Below, in pieces: positions 22,125 through 34,445 of a stretch of 64,000 nucleotides of DNA. The DNA is from Candidatus Altimarinota bacterium. Its GTDB lineage: Bacteria; Patescibacteriota; Gracilibacteria; BD1-5; UBA6164. A model generated the notes under the pieces. That model was not told the DNA's origin, did not search any database, and was given only the letters and a program-made list of their open reading frames with translations. Every line of letters starts with the position of its first letter. Within the stretch, counting starts at the first letter, position 1. Position numbers and translations under genes: made by a program. Location of the stretch: positions 1 through 64,000 of the forward strand of contig JAHDHC010000004.1 of assembly GCA_020631485.1 (NCBI GenBank), written 5' to 3'.

Positions 22125-23172
22125 GAAATTCATATCCATCATATGGTGATACCACAAGCAGATTTTTTCTTTTAAAAAAGAGCAAAATTATCATATGCTT
22201 CCTCTAGAAATTATGAAGGCAGAGTGATATAGCTGTGAGATATTTTCTCTGACTAATACAGTAAAGATAGAAGATGATCCTAACTTTGTCCCAGGGACAA
22301 AGTTAGTGTATTATAGCAATTTTCTGAACTATCTTTTCTATCTCTTTAAAAATAGAGATGCAGTCATGTACTCAAATTCTCTGGTTCTCAGAAGTCTTAT
22401 AGTATGAATTATCTGAAAGAAAACATTTTTTTATTCACATGCATATCTCTTTTGATCAACCAAACTTAAAAAAGCAGTCATAGGGTTTTTTTATAGATAT
22501 TTTACAAAGGTTCGCTGCAATAACTGAGAAGAAAAACGCCTGCTTGATAGCATAAAACCAGGATTATGATTTGTGGCACCTTTAGCACTTAGCGATTTTT
22601 TCTATGAAAAAAAATTTTCAGGAGCTAAAAATTCTGGTATTTTTATAGGAAATCTCACAGATATAAAAAATCCTCGATATCTCCTCGAAGCTCTCAAGAT
22701 CTTGAAAGGACAACATATAGCATGTACTATACATATCGTATGAGAAGATCGATCAAATTTCCAAGAAACAGTTCAGGCTCTGTGATTAGGTGATATGCTT
22801 GTACTTCATGGAGCTCAAACTCCGAGTCAGATAACTGAGATCTTTCAACAGACAAGTTTCTATATAAATACTTCACACTCAGAGTGACAGTGTCTTGCAG
22901 CATACGAAGCTGCACTTGCATGAAAAATCCTCATACTTCCACAAGGCAATATCTCATTTTTCCCAGTTTTTTGAGAAAATGCATATTATCATAACTCAGC
23001 TGAAGAGCTTGCAAATATTATGATAAATATTATTCTGAAACAAGACTGAGAAAAAGAAAAACTCCTAAAAAATCAACAAATGATATTGGAAGATTATAGT
23101 TTTTCTCAAGTATCACTTTTATTAAAAAAATTATTAGTAACCGTTACAGATGATTCTCCTAGAGATATATAA
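22114..23172 (+). CDS. Glycosyltransferase family 4-like, divergent
   Basis: 352 residues. N-terminal half weakly conserved (SIIWGYHKQIFSFKKEQNYH). The donor domain is recognisable: SGIFIGNLTDIKNPRYLLEA, ACTIHIVGEDRSNFQE, LVLHGAQTPSQITEIF, NTSHSEGQCLAAYEAALAGK. No sure donor specificity. Overlaps the acetyltransferase start by 23 bases, a strong sign of coupled translation. Confidence 0.75.
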
Positions 23173-23683
23173 AAAAATAGAGTTTTTCATACTGAGAAAA
23201 CTCTGATATATAAGATTCTGAAGTATTGGAAAATGATCAATTATAAAATATTGACTGTATGGTGATGCAAAACATATAGACATTTGAGAATATGTGTATG
23301 TATGAGAAAATGCATCTATATGGTGACTTTGATGAGTAACTATCTGAAGTGGGACGATTATCTGACCAAATGTTACTATTAGAAGTTCAAATCATGATTA
23401 TAAGAAAGCTGATTTTATACCATATGGTCCTTGAGTCGAGAAAAAAACTGTTAGTATTGGAGAAAATTGTTGGATATGAGATAATGTAAACATCGTCCCA
23501 GGTGCTCAGATTGGAGAATGATCGATTGTGTGAATGTGATCAGTTGTGTCTTGAACAATAGAAAACTATTCTATTGTCGTATGAAATCCTGCAAAAATAG
23601 CCTGAAAGCGTGACATAGAAAAATACTGCACTGCAAAAAATAATTCTCAGATATATCTAAAGTATAAACAACAATGAAAATAA
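23150..23683 (+). CDS. Left-handed beta-helix (hexapeptide) acyltransferase
   Basis: 177 residues. Hexapeptide repeats ([LIV]-G-x4) run from residue ~40 on: YVYVGENASIWG, VTIGSGTIIGPNVTIRSSNH, VSIGENCWIGDNVNIVPG, QIGEGSIVGMGSVVSG, ending in IVVGNPAKIAGKRD. The NHD pattern near residue 85 fits the catalytic His of sugar O-acetyltransferases (WbbJ/Maa group). Probably O-acetylates the surface polysaccharide. The ATG at 23150 lies inside the preceding gene; no other in-frame start covers the first repeats. Confidence 0.85.
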
Positions 23684-24720
23684 CGATTCTTTGATGGTTT
23701 GGATGTTGAAATCTGTGAGATGATAGCATCTTAAGATGTGAAATAGATATTCTTAGAGGACTCTACCCTCATGCAGAAATACATGTTTTTTGATGAAATG
23801 AACTCAGTAAATTTTCCAGACAATATAATATTACAAACTCTAATCTTCCTCCTATATCTTTTTATAGATTCTATAGATTTTTCAATATTTTCTATTTTTT
23901 CAAGACCTTTCACATTCTAAAACATACAGATTTATGTGTATTGGGAGGAGGATGATTTTTTTCAGATAGACAAAGATATGTCATTGCATGATGGCTTAGG
24001 TATTGTCAATATGCTCAAAAACACTGAGCAAAAGTGATATGATTTTGTATATGAGCGGGCCCCTTTTCTTATAAATCTAATAAAAAGCGTATTAAAAAAG
24101 CATCAAACATCTTTGATCATATCTTTGTGAGAGATAAAAAATCATATCAAGCGTTTATAGATTGCGGATTTGATGCTCAAAAGCTGAGTATCAATATTGA
24201 TCCAGTATTTCATCTCCCAAGTATCTCTCAAGAAAAAGACAAGTCTATTTGAATTGTCCTTCATTCCCATGAAGAGTATTTTGTAAATCAGATATACAAT
24301 ATATCTAAAAATACTGACTATTATATAAAATTGATCATTACAGATTCTCTTGATTGAGATATCAATCAGAAAATACAAGAAAAACTTCAAGAGAAAAAAT
24401 GTAGAGTAATAGTGCATGCATCAAGTCAAGATCTCGTAAAAGAAATTGCAAAGTGTGATTTTGTGATTTCACAAAGACTTCATGGAAGTATTATAGCGTA
24501 TTCACAAAATATCCCATTTCTGAATATCTACTATCATCATAAGTGAGAAGAGTTGTGAAAGATACTTGAATTGTGAGACTTCTCTATTTCTACAGATATG
24601 ATTTTAAAAAAAGATCTCTCGGAGTTTCTTGAGAATAAAGAGAGCTTTCGTGCAAATATGATAGATACAAAGAAGTACAGAGACATACTTGAAGATGTTT
24701 TGACTCGAGTTATCTCTTAG
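23674..24720 (+). CDS. Polysaccharide pyruvyl transferase (CsaB-like)
   Basis: 348 residues. N-terminal GWFGCGNLGDDSIL and VLGGGGFFSD, middle KVIGFCIGAGPFS, C-terminal CDFVISQRLHGSIIAYSQNI then PFLNIYYHHKGEEL, the family signature. It transfers pyruvate from PEP to a sugar of a cell-wall polysaccharide, giving a ketal that in Gram-positive bacteria anchors S-layer (SLH) proteins. No SLH protein is in the window. Last gene of the plus-strand glycan operon, converging on the flippase with a 4-base overlap. Confidence 0.85.
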
Positions 24721-26234
24721 CCTCTTCTAATCTTTTTGATTTCTGCGATGAACAAAGCAGATTCTTTTTTATTTATGAAAAGAAAAGTTCAAAACCATAT
24801 GAGGCTTATGATTCACATGATTCAAAATGCAATAAGTCTGGAAGCATCGAGAGATATGAAAGGCTTGAGAAAAAAGAGGAGTGTTCAAAAAAGTGAGAAG
24901 AAAAGTATGTTTTTAAGCATAATGCTATAATCAAAAGGGATCTTGTACTTTGTTCAGAGTATTTTTTCGCTTAAAAACCAGATAAGAATCCATCCAAATG
25001 CAGTTGCAAGTGCAGCACCATAAACTCAGATATGTTGTATCAAAAAGTAGTTTCAAATAGTATTGAAAATAATTGCTGTAAGTACTATTTTTACTTTTTC
25101 TTTTATTTTCCCGATTCCAGCAAGGATATTGAAGTTGATTTGAAGCAAGAAGTTAAAACACAAGAAGAGGACTGAATATTGGAGAATAGTTCCAGAATTG
25201 ATAAACTTTTCTCAAAATAAAACAAAGGCAATAGTTTCGGCAAACACAAAGAAAAGGATATTGAAAGCTATTCAGAGGATTAAGAGATTTTTTTGAAACA
25301 GTTCTTTGATCTTTCGAATAGAAACGAGATCTTTTTTTGCGTGGAGTTCTGAAAAAACTGGGAGCAAAAATCAGAAAGTAAAAGGTCAGATGATCATAAA
25401 GGGGATACCTATAATACTCAGATAATTTGTATAGTATCAGGCGTCAGTCGTGCCAAGCATGAATATAACCATTTGCATATCTATTTGGCTCAAAATAGTT
25501 CCAGCAGATGCTCAGAGGAATACAAAACTTGCATATCAAAATATAGTTTTTAAAAATTGCTTTTCTATACATATTTTTACGCCTGATAGGTATGATGTAT
25601 AGTATCTCTTATAAAAGTAATAGAGAGATATAAGTATTCATATATAGAGAGATATAAGCCAAGTGAGACTATAGTTGAGGAGACTTGAAAGGTCTGTAAA
25701 AAACATAAAAATTACACAACACATCGTAAACAGTGTACGAATAAAATCCGTAAATTTGTGCAGAAAAGTATCCTGTACTGCTATGAAAAAATTATTGAAT
25801 GTCTGAAAGATATTGATCCCAATAAAGAAAAATGCAAATACTTTCAGAGCATCATTTGCTGCACTATTTTTAAAATAATTATCTGCCAGATATTCAGCTC
25901 CAAAATAAAAGAGTGCAGCAATAGCAAGAGCGCTCAGAGTTTGTATGACAAAAGCTATAAAAAGAAGCGATTTTACTTTGCTGTAGTCTTTTTTACTTAC
26001 ATAATTTGGAATAAAATATTTTAAACTCTCAGCAACTCAGAGATCATTGTAGGAAGTTAGGAGAGTTATAAGACTTATAATTCCGTACAAAATACCCACC
26101 TCACTGACACTGAGTTCTCAAGAAATAATGATTTTTGTAATATATGCTATGGGTGCCATTATGAGACTAAACATATAGAGCCAGAAACCTTTCTTGAGGA
26201 ATTTCTCGGTAAGTGATCAATATTCTTGTATCAT
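24717..26234 (-). CDS. Polysaccharide flippase (Wzx/MATE type)
   Basis: 505 residues with about 12-14 hydrophobic helices (LYMFSLIMAPIAYITKIIIS, ALAIAALFYFGAEYL, FGYASFVFLGASAGTIL, AGYYTNYLSIIGIPFMIIGP). The SLTEKFLKKGFWLY start and the TDAGYYTNYLSI motif fit the oligosaccharyl-lipid flippase group. It should move the lipid-linked glycan made by the convergent operon across the membrane. Coupled to elp3 upstream on the same strand (one base between the start and the elp3 stop). Confidence 0.85.
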
Positions 26235-26235
26235 G

Positions 26236-28026
26236 TTATGAAAGGGTTTTAATCATATATTCTCACACAAGTTCGTATCACCTTTTCTCATAATACTCAC
26301 GGACTCATGTCCCTGCAATAACTGCCATTTTTTTAAATCATGCTTCAAAAGCTATTTTTTCCGCGTGAGCAATCAGGCGTTTCCCAAAACCTACATGCTG
26401 GCCAAACTCTCCTCATTTTTCTCAGAGTGAGAGCTGATCTCAGAAAGTATGGATCTCACGTATCAGAGCACATCCCTCTAGTTCTGGTAGAACTGAGAGG
26501 ATCCCCTCTCAATCTGCATTCATTGTGGGAGAAGAAATTCAAGGCTGAGGGTTTTTGGGAGAGATTGAGTGAGAGCTCAGATCTGGTAATCTCAACCTCA
26601 ATAAGCTAAAAATTGTTCTATCCTCAGCATCTTCAAAAGTGAGAAAGTGTTCTTTTCATCAGGAAGCTTCATAAGGAAAGTCATGTAACACTGCCTTTGA
26701 AGGATCATTTTTTTTGTTTTTGAGTTCTCTGTGACGGATGTCTTGGAGTACGATTCCACGATCTTCAAGTCTTTGTTCGACTATTTGTCTAAGGTTTGCG
26801 ATGATGGATCATTCAAGAATCTCACTTGCAGGGATATCTCTGTATGTTCTATTGAGTCGTACGTATTCTGGGATCATAGCTTCAAGATCAGCTGTGAGTT
26901 CTATAAGTGTCTCATCATCATATGCTTTGAATCATCCATCTTTCCAGATTTGCGTGAGTTCTGACATATCTGTCACCATCATTGGATAGATTTTGAGTTC
27001 ATCTGGACGAAAGTCAGGATTATCAAAAATCTCCTGCATAGATTTTCTGTCCCCATCTGGAGTGGATCATAAGAGATTTGGCATCATATGCGCAACAACT
27101 TTAAAACCTGCATCTTTCAACATCTTTGTTGCTGCAATGCTTTCTGCATTTCCATGTCATCTTTTATTGAGTTTGTTGATCGCATCGTCTGTTGTTTGGT
27201 ATCAGATCTCAACACGTGTGATCCCATATCTTCTCAGACTGAGTATTTCTTTAGGATTCAGCCAGTCAGGGCGAGTTTCTATAGCCATACCAATAACTCT
27301 CAGACGTGATCTTTCATTGAGCTTTTTTGCTTCTTCAAGTGTCGTAGATTTTTTTGCTTCGTATCACTTTTTTATTTTAAAAGCTGCAAATCTGTCAGAT
27401 GAGAGATCAGTTTTTTCTATGTGTTGTTTCATCTCATCGTAGCTATTAAAGGCATCATAGATCTCCTTTATAAACTTATCTCTATACTTTTTCGGGTAGA
27501 CAGACCAGGTTCCTCAAATGATTCTGACATCATTTTTTTCGATCTTGTGACCTGTCACTTCGAGAGCTCTCAGCCTATTGTGTATTTGCATTATTGGATC
27601 AAACTTGTTGAGTTCTGCTCGCATAACTGCTGGCTCATTTGGGATATAACTCTTTGGAAGTCACTCAAAGGTAGGACAATATACACATTCTCCTGGACAC
27701 CAAAATTGTTCTGTGAGTAGTGATATAACGGTCACTCCAGAAAGGCTTCTGACTCATCTCTTTCTCAGTATCTTTTTAAAAACGAGATTTTCCTCAAGTG
27801 CTCATTCGGCTATGAGTTCGTTGTATCTCTCGATGAGTTCGATACTTTGAAAAGGTTTTGCAATCTTGTGCTTTCAAAAAATCTTATTTTTTATCTTGTG
27901 AAAATCTTCTTTTCAAAAATTAGGATTATTTTCTAGTTCATTAAGTCACGCAAAAATAAGCTCGTCTATGATAGCCTGCTTTCCCTCAAAGAGTGTTTTT
28001 TTGTCTATAATTTTTCCGTTTCCCAT
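26236..28026 (-). CDS. elp3: Elp3-like radical SAM / GNAT enzyme
   Basis: 596 residues. Radical SAM iron-sulfur motif QFWCPGECVYCPTFEGLP (Cys-x3-Cys-x2-Cys) in the first third; IETRPDWL and RVEIGYQTTDDAINKLNKRG in the SAM barrel; HMMPNLLGSTPDGD, DELKIYPMMVT; the C-terminal GNAT domain has GFGKRLIAHAEKIAFEAGF. Archaeal/eukaryotic Elp3 adds a carboxymethyl group to tRNA wobble uridine using acetyl-CoA. It is rare in bacteria except in CPR and a few others, so its presence fits the lineage. Confidence 0.92.
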
Positions 28027-28094
28027 TGTTGTTGTTTTATATGAGCAAAATATAAAGCAAAAAAAATATTATTCAACAATATGCACTAGATTTT

Positions 28095-28124
28095 TTGCAT
28101 TTTTATGCGAATATGTGCTAAAAT
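28095..28124 (+). promoter_or_regulatory. Promoter of the adhesin gene pair
   Basis: TTGCAT (28095-28100), 18-base spacer, TAAAAT (28119-28124). The 10 element lies just before an in-frame ATG at 28128, which supports the later ATG (28158) as the true start. Confidence 0.55.
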
Positions 28125-28157
28125 ATTATGGAAATAAACTATTTTTTTGAAGTTTAC

Positions 28158-31100
28158 ATGCAAAATACAAAAAAAAGGAGCTGATTTACGCTTATAGAGA
28201 TACTTATTGTTGTATCGATACTTGCGGTTTTGTGGGCTATATGATTCCTTGCATTTTCCCACTATAGCGCGAGTGCAAGAGACACGACAAGAAAAACTGA
28301 CGCAGCAAATATAAACAAGATACTGGAGTTGTATAGAGTATGAAAGGGGAAATACGCCTATCCAAGTGATTCACACAAGGTAGTAGTAGGAAGTACTCCT
28401 ATATGGACTCAAGGGGTTTTTGGAACTGGAAGTCAAAAAGAAATAGGGAAATTACTGTGAGAACTCAAAGATCCAAGATTTGAAAACTTTTATGCCTACT
28501 CTACTACAAACTCCCAAACTGAGTATCAACTCTGAGTAATATATGAAAAAGAGTGAATCTCAGAAGATATTCCAAATCTCACTTTTTGAGCACCTTCCCG
28601 TGCTTATGCAGCCTGAATCGCTCCGATTCCAAACCCAGCAAACCCTGATATATCTTTTTGGTACGATGGACAAGATATGGATAATGATGGGAAAAACGAT
28701 GCTAATGATTCTGTTATTGCAAATGTATGACTTTCTAAGAATGTTGTCCCAACAGAGTTTAATCCTTTTTATTTTAACAGAGTAATCTGGCTTGATGGAC
28801 AAGATGTTGATGGAAATCTTCAGCCAGATACTTTTGATGATGGAGAAGAAATAACAAGCTGGGTCAATAAAACTTGAGCTTGATTTAATGGTTTTGTTCC
28901 ACAAACAGGAAACAATCACTCAAATCCGTCTGCTTCAAGTCCTCCTAATTATCAAGCAAACGCTTTTGGTTCTGGAAAAAATGGAGTGTATTTTAATGGG
29001 GTCTCAAAGTGAGATAGAATCGTTATCGATAGAGGAACTCAGCCAAAATGAGCACCGTTTTCACTCGCATATACTTTCAAGATAAATGATGCAAATGGAA
29101 ACTCAGCTGAAGATGTATGAACAAATCATGCAACGATCATATCAGTATGACCTTCATGAGGATGAGAGTATTATAGAAAAGCATGAGGATGGCAACTCTC
29201 TCGTGATGGAAGAGCAAATAACTTTATTTTTCGTATAAACGGAAATATCCCAGAAGCAAACAAAACCTATTTTAACGGAGCAAATTGTTTGAAAAATAAC
29301 GGGAATAATACCTGTGGAACTTCCTGAAGTAATGCAGAGATAGCATTTTGAGACTGGTCTGAAGTAAACGATAATCAAGATCATACGGTAATCGTCACAT
29401 TTGATGGGACGAAAATAACGGGCTATCTTGATGGAACCAAGAGATTTGAAGCGATTATGGAAGACGGAACAGATCCATATGGAGAATATTTTCGTTTTTT
29501 CTGAAACAGAGCTGGGACAGCATACCTCGAAGGAGTTTTGTGAGAAGTATTTATTGCAGATGAAAAAATATCTTTTCAAGACATAGAAAAAATCGAATGG
29601 TATTTTGCAAATAAGTGGGGGTATTCACTCTCTCCTTCCCATCCATATAGTGGAGTGCCGCTTGTTGAGATGTGAGAATCCTCAGAAATAGAATACACTC
29701 GTTATGAAGGAACCGGTGAAGCTTATACAAGCTTTGATCTTGAGACTTTTTTATCACAAAATCCTGCAATACTTGATTCAGACGAAGTCCGTTATCCTGG
29801 TTCAATGAATGCGGTAAATATACGTGAAAACAATAAAACGCACATATGGAAATGAATCATGAAAGTGAGTGAAACCGGAAGCTATACTTTTGAAACAGCA
29901 TCTGATGATTATTCGTTTGTACAAATCGCAGATGCTGAAGACCCAAGTTCCAATTTCCAAACAATTGTTGATAATGGTTGAGCTCATTCTGTAGTTACAA
30001 GAAATGGTTCACTGAACTTGATAAAAGATCGAGCCTATGAGTTTATGTTGATTTACGGTCAGATTTGAGGAAATGCATCACTTGATTTCCGTGTTGATGG
30101 TCCAGGAGTTGTGTCCTACAGGAAACATGTAGCCCCAAGTTGGTATGATAAATCTAGTGGATCATCTGTGAAAAATCTAGAACAAACAGATAACCAGAGA
30201 GTTCCATCGTATAACCCCCTCAACTATAGTATGAATTTTGAAAATGATACCTACTACCAATTCCCATCAGCTTCAGCTCCATTTGCAGCATCAGATAACT
30301 GACAAGTATTTGCGGTTGTTGAGATCTCAGATAGTAGTGAAGAGGGAGTTGGATGATATATTTTTGAAAATGATTCTTCAACAGAGCAGTGAACACTTGC
30401 ATTTTGAACTCGTGGGATACAAGCTGGATCTACATGATTTACGTGAAATGATATTACAGGAAAACAATTTCAGGTGGTTTCATATGAGTTTAATCAAGTA
30501 TGAGATACGCAAAAGTATTTTATAGGATGACAAATGTTTCTCAATGAATCAAGTGATCTTTCTGGGATAAACGGAGAATTTTATCTCTGATGAAAAGAAC
30601 TCTGATTTACGGGAGAGTTAAGAGAAATTATGTGATACACGACTATACTAACAGATGAACAACGAGAGGAAGTAGAGTGATACCTCTCACAAAAATGGGG
30701 ACTTGCCCATAAACTTAGAATAGATCATCCATACTATGAACCACGTGATACCTGAGAAGAAATATATGTAGAAGTCACAGGGAACTATAACGGAATATTT
30801 ACACATGGAAATGTAGCAGATAATCACCTTGTTGTTGCGAGTCCTTCTATACTTTCTTCTCAATATGCCGAGGAGTGAACTACTGTTGCGTTTTCTTCTC
30901 TGGTAGGAGAAAACAGACTCGTATATAATGGATACAGAAATATCCCATGACCCTATCTATGAGTGGATGAAGTATCAGAAAAACTCACAGAAAAAGATGG
31001 ATTTTTCTTTAACTACAACAATACAACGGTTTTTGAAGGATCAAAAGAAGAACTTGCGAGTTATAGATGAATCTCTGAGATAGATGATCATCTCCGTTTG

Positions 31101-32282
31101 ATATATACAAACTCATATCTGCATGAGTATGTATCTGATAAGTTTGAAAAAAATAATGTAAACTATGTCAAAGAAATACTCCAAAATATCATTGGGATTA
31201 ATCCAATTGTTCCATTTTACTGTAAAGATATACTCGATAGTTCACGTTGAATAAATGTCGCACTCTCAGCAACACTCGATGGGAATGCCTGAACCCTTCT
31301 TTCAAAAGGATTAGCAACAGTCAATGATGGAGTTATTACTCCTGATGGACAAGATTACTCCTATCTTACAAATCCTGATTCTCCAACGGACAAATCAGTT
31401 TCATTGTCTTGGGCTTCATGAATCGAACAAGTAAGTCTTATAAAGATCCACAATGCTTTTGGAGAATATTCTAAAAACCTACGATACGGAAACCTCAAAA
31501 TCATAAATGAATATGGCCAGGTAGTATATACGCATGTATTTTGAGATACCAATGACGAATCGATTATCAAAATAGAACCAATAATCACCGTTGCAGGAAA
31601 GATACAAGAAATCATTTTGACTCCACTTGAATATGATCAAGTATGACTCAGAGAGATAGAGGTATTTTCTGGGAAAAAGGCTGAGAGTGGAACCTATAAG
31701 GTTGATGATGATGGAGTTTGATGAAAGAGTTCGTATGAAGTGTACTGTGATATGCTGACAGATGGTGGAGGATGGACAAAGGTCGGAAATAACTACGTAT
31801 ATAATGGTACTTTTGCTGATGGACAGCATGCTCTTAACTGGGCTTGAACCTATAGTGCTCAGTCAAGTATACTCAACACTAATAATCCTGGTTCAAGTAA
31901 CTTTGTATTGAGACAGTCTTCGAGTTCGGGAAATAATTCCTCAATCGAGTATAAAATCGATGTAGAAAATACAGAAGCAATGAAAGCAGGAAGAGAACTG
32001 AGATTCAGGGCTTGGATGCGCTACGATGGATGAAATATACATTCAGCTAATCCTTTTAACTATTCTATTGTATACGAATGAGGATGAGTAGGGAATACTT
32101 GAGAGATAAAAACACTCAAAACAGAAGTTATTGCATGAGATGTATGGAAACAAAAAGAGATGAGGCTGATACTAGAAAAAGATGTAAGTAGCTTTTCTTG
32201 GAGAGTGGGAAGAGATATAGAAAAAAGCCCTTCTAAGAGTCTCTATTTGGCAGATCTGGAATTAGAAATATATTTTCAATAG
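28158..32282 (+). CDS. Giant pilin-anchored mosaic adhesin (LamG-like, PA14-like, fibrinogen-like)
   Basis: 1374 residues. Prepilin signal MQNTKKRSG|FTLIEILIVVSILAVL with Glu at mature position 5. Then a pilin-like stalk region (to ~residue 195), a concanavalin/LamG-like lectin region (~205-495; HTVIVTFDGTKITGYLDG), a PA14-like domain (~545-650; KVSETGSYTFETASDDYSF), a second LamG-like region (~655-850), further beta-rich modules, and a fibrinogen-like end from ~1175 (GTYKVDDDG, EVYCDMLTDGGGWTK). These domains bind carbohydrates in other proteins; ligand here unknown. Start ATG 28158 chosen over 28128 for the usual short leader. No UAA/UAG inside the frame. It runs 1 base into the next pilin gene. 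Confidence 0.8.
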
Positions 32283-32283
32283 T

Positions 32284-33915
32284 ATGAAACAACAATACCC
32301 ACAATATCTATACTGAGAGTATCTAAGAAACAATACACGTTTTGCCTTTACTTTGGTGGAGTTACTCGTGGTCATGACGATAGTAGCTATCCTTGCGACA
32401 GTTTCTGCTATTTATGTCTTTTGAAACTTTGCAGACTCAAGAGACGCTGTAAGACTCACAGATTTTTGAAATATCCAAACTTCTATGGATACATATTATA
32501 GTAGTAAGTGAAGATATCCAGATCCAGACAATGCTATAGACGTGATATATAGCTGATCCACTGTCTGGACTCAATGAGTATTTTGAAAAGAGGTAGCAAA
32601 AGCACTGAAGACATTTTGAACCATTACTCCAACAGATCCTAAGTTTGAAAACTTTTACTCCTATTCTATTACAAATAAGGCAAGTGAATATCAAATCGGA
32701 GGAGTATTAGAGTGAGATGAAAATGAAGAAGGATTATGAGAACTCACTTCAATATTTATAGATCAAGCACATGCAGATGTTATGCGAGCACTTGTATCAG
32801 GAAAATACAATAATTTTGTTGTTCGCACGAGTACATGAGGGATAGACTATTATATAGCGACTCCATCTATTATATCATCAGAGCTCTATGTATGAATCGA
32901 TGTAGTAGATGTGATTACTTCTCAGAGACTTGTGTATAACGACTTTTTTAATCTTCCTGCGAGTTATTCAGAGCAAATCGATACACTCTGATGATTTAAC
33001 TTCAATGTCAGTGATCCGATAGTTTTTTCGGGTACAAGTTCTGAACTCAAAACACAAGAGTGACTTCAAGATTTTTGAAATAATCTCAAATACACCTATG
33101 CAACAACTCCAACAGAGAGTTTTGATATATTTCGAAGAATACTTGACTCTGAAAATACCACAACGGTTCTCAAAAACTTTTTAGGGAAGCATTTTAAAAT
33201 CCGATTTAGAAGTGCCTTTGATTGTCGTGATATATATGACAGTTGAGAACTACAAAGTGGAAGCTACAAAATAGATCCAGATGGAGATGGACCAAAATCA
33301 GAAGAGACAGTATACTGTGATATGGATACGTGAGGAGGATGATGGACCAAGAAAAACATACAAGACTTTTCAAACTGAGATTTTGTAGGAGGGAACCATA
33401 TCTCAAGTCTCGCAGAAAACATAGGTTCAAGTGTAGTAAATCTCTGAACTACAAATACTCCTATCACTTCAGGATACGCACTGAGGCAAAATACTGCAAG
33501 CTCCTACTACAAGATCTGACTCCAAAATCAACTCGAACAGATTGCAGATCTTGAGATATGAGACGAACTACGTCTCAGTCTCTGGCTTAGAGATGATGCT
33601 GATGCAAGTGCGAATTCATGGAGTTCGTGTACCAGTACTATTTGTAGCTCAAACCCTAGTGCCTGATACGCTTTTTCAAATGTACTTTACGGAAACGATG
33701 GCCTCAACTCCGTAAATGGCTTTGCCCAAACGACCGATACTATGACGACAGCAGACGGAAATACCTGGAGGAAACAGGTCCTCAGGAAGAAAATAACACG
33801 TCAAATTGATGATTTTGAATGGTTCATAGGAAGAGGTTTCTGAGCCACAAAAGATATCTACATCACTGGAGTAGAGATAGAAGTCTACTACTGAGGGTAT
33901 GAAAGTTTCGACTAA
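32284..33915 (+). CDS. Pilin-like protein with C-terminal fibrinogen-like domain
   Basis: 543 residues. Prepilin signal ends NNTRFA|FTLVELLVVMTIVAIL. Residues ~60-140 resemble those of the preceding adhesin (DPKFENFYSYSITN versus DPRFENFYAYSTTN), so the pair share the pilin head as well as the tail. The fibrinogen-like end starts near residue 325 (GSYKIDPDG, ETVYCDMDTGGGWTK) and finishes with CSSNPSAGYAF and a Tyr-rich strand. Starts one base after the giant adhesin's stop, so one operon. A terminator follows. Confidence 0.8.
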
Positions 33916-33948
33916 AAAATAATTGGACCTTGGTCCAATTATTTTTTT
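33914..33948. terminator. Bidirectional intrinsic terminator
   Basis: Stem ATAATTGGACC TT GGTCCAATTAT with an A-run left and T-run right, between convergent genes ending at 33915 (+) and 33939 (-). Confidence 0.85.
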
Positions 33949-34436
33949 AGTTTTAATTTGTTTGTTATAGATTCTATGAGTGCTCTCATTTCTGTTTCTC
34001 TTTGGTCTTCAATTTTCTGAACTTGTTTTGTATTTAACTCATGAGAATTGTGAGATGGTTTAGTTTGATTCTTATTATATCGAAAATTTTTCATAGCCTC
34101 TATACTACAATCTCAATCATGTGTATACTCTTGAACACAATGAAAACTAGCTTCTCATGCAGCTGTAATAGGATATCACTTATTAGCATTTTTTGCTCAT
34201 ATTCCGTCAGGATTTATTTTTTCTACGCTATAGAAATCTGCTTCTTGAGCGCGTGTTATAGGAACGCCAGTTTTACTGTAATCTCATCCTAGAGTTCTTG
34301 GTCAAGAGAAGCTACATCAGGCAGTAGTTAGTGCAAGGGCTGCAGCTACAGCTATTGAAGTTTTTCTGTCTCTTCAAACTGAAAAATTTTCAATTATTTC
34401 TACACTATCTCAAAGGTTTGTTATTGTATCTTTCAT
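33939..34436 (-). CDS. Putative lipoprotein of unknown function
   Basis: 165 residues. After ~25 charged residues comes a hydrophobic stretch ending LALTTAGCS, a lipobox-like sequence, although the leader is longer than usual. The mature part has two Cys (SFHCVQEY, GDCSIEAM) and a basic C-terminus (EMRALIESITNKLKLKK). Third gene of a minus-strand group with the two unknowns upstream. Function not recognised. Confidence 0.55.
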
Positions 34437-34445
34437 AAGTGTTTA

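Noticed and set aside
26993-27442. 149-codon standard-code ORF on the plus strand
   Set aside because: It lies opposite the Elp3-like gene, whose 596 residues carry clear radical SAM and GNAT motifs; the ORF is a shadow.
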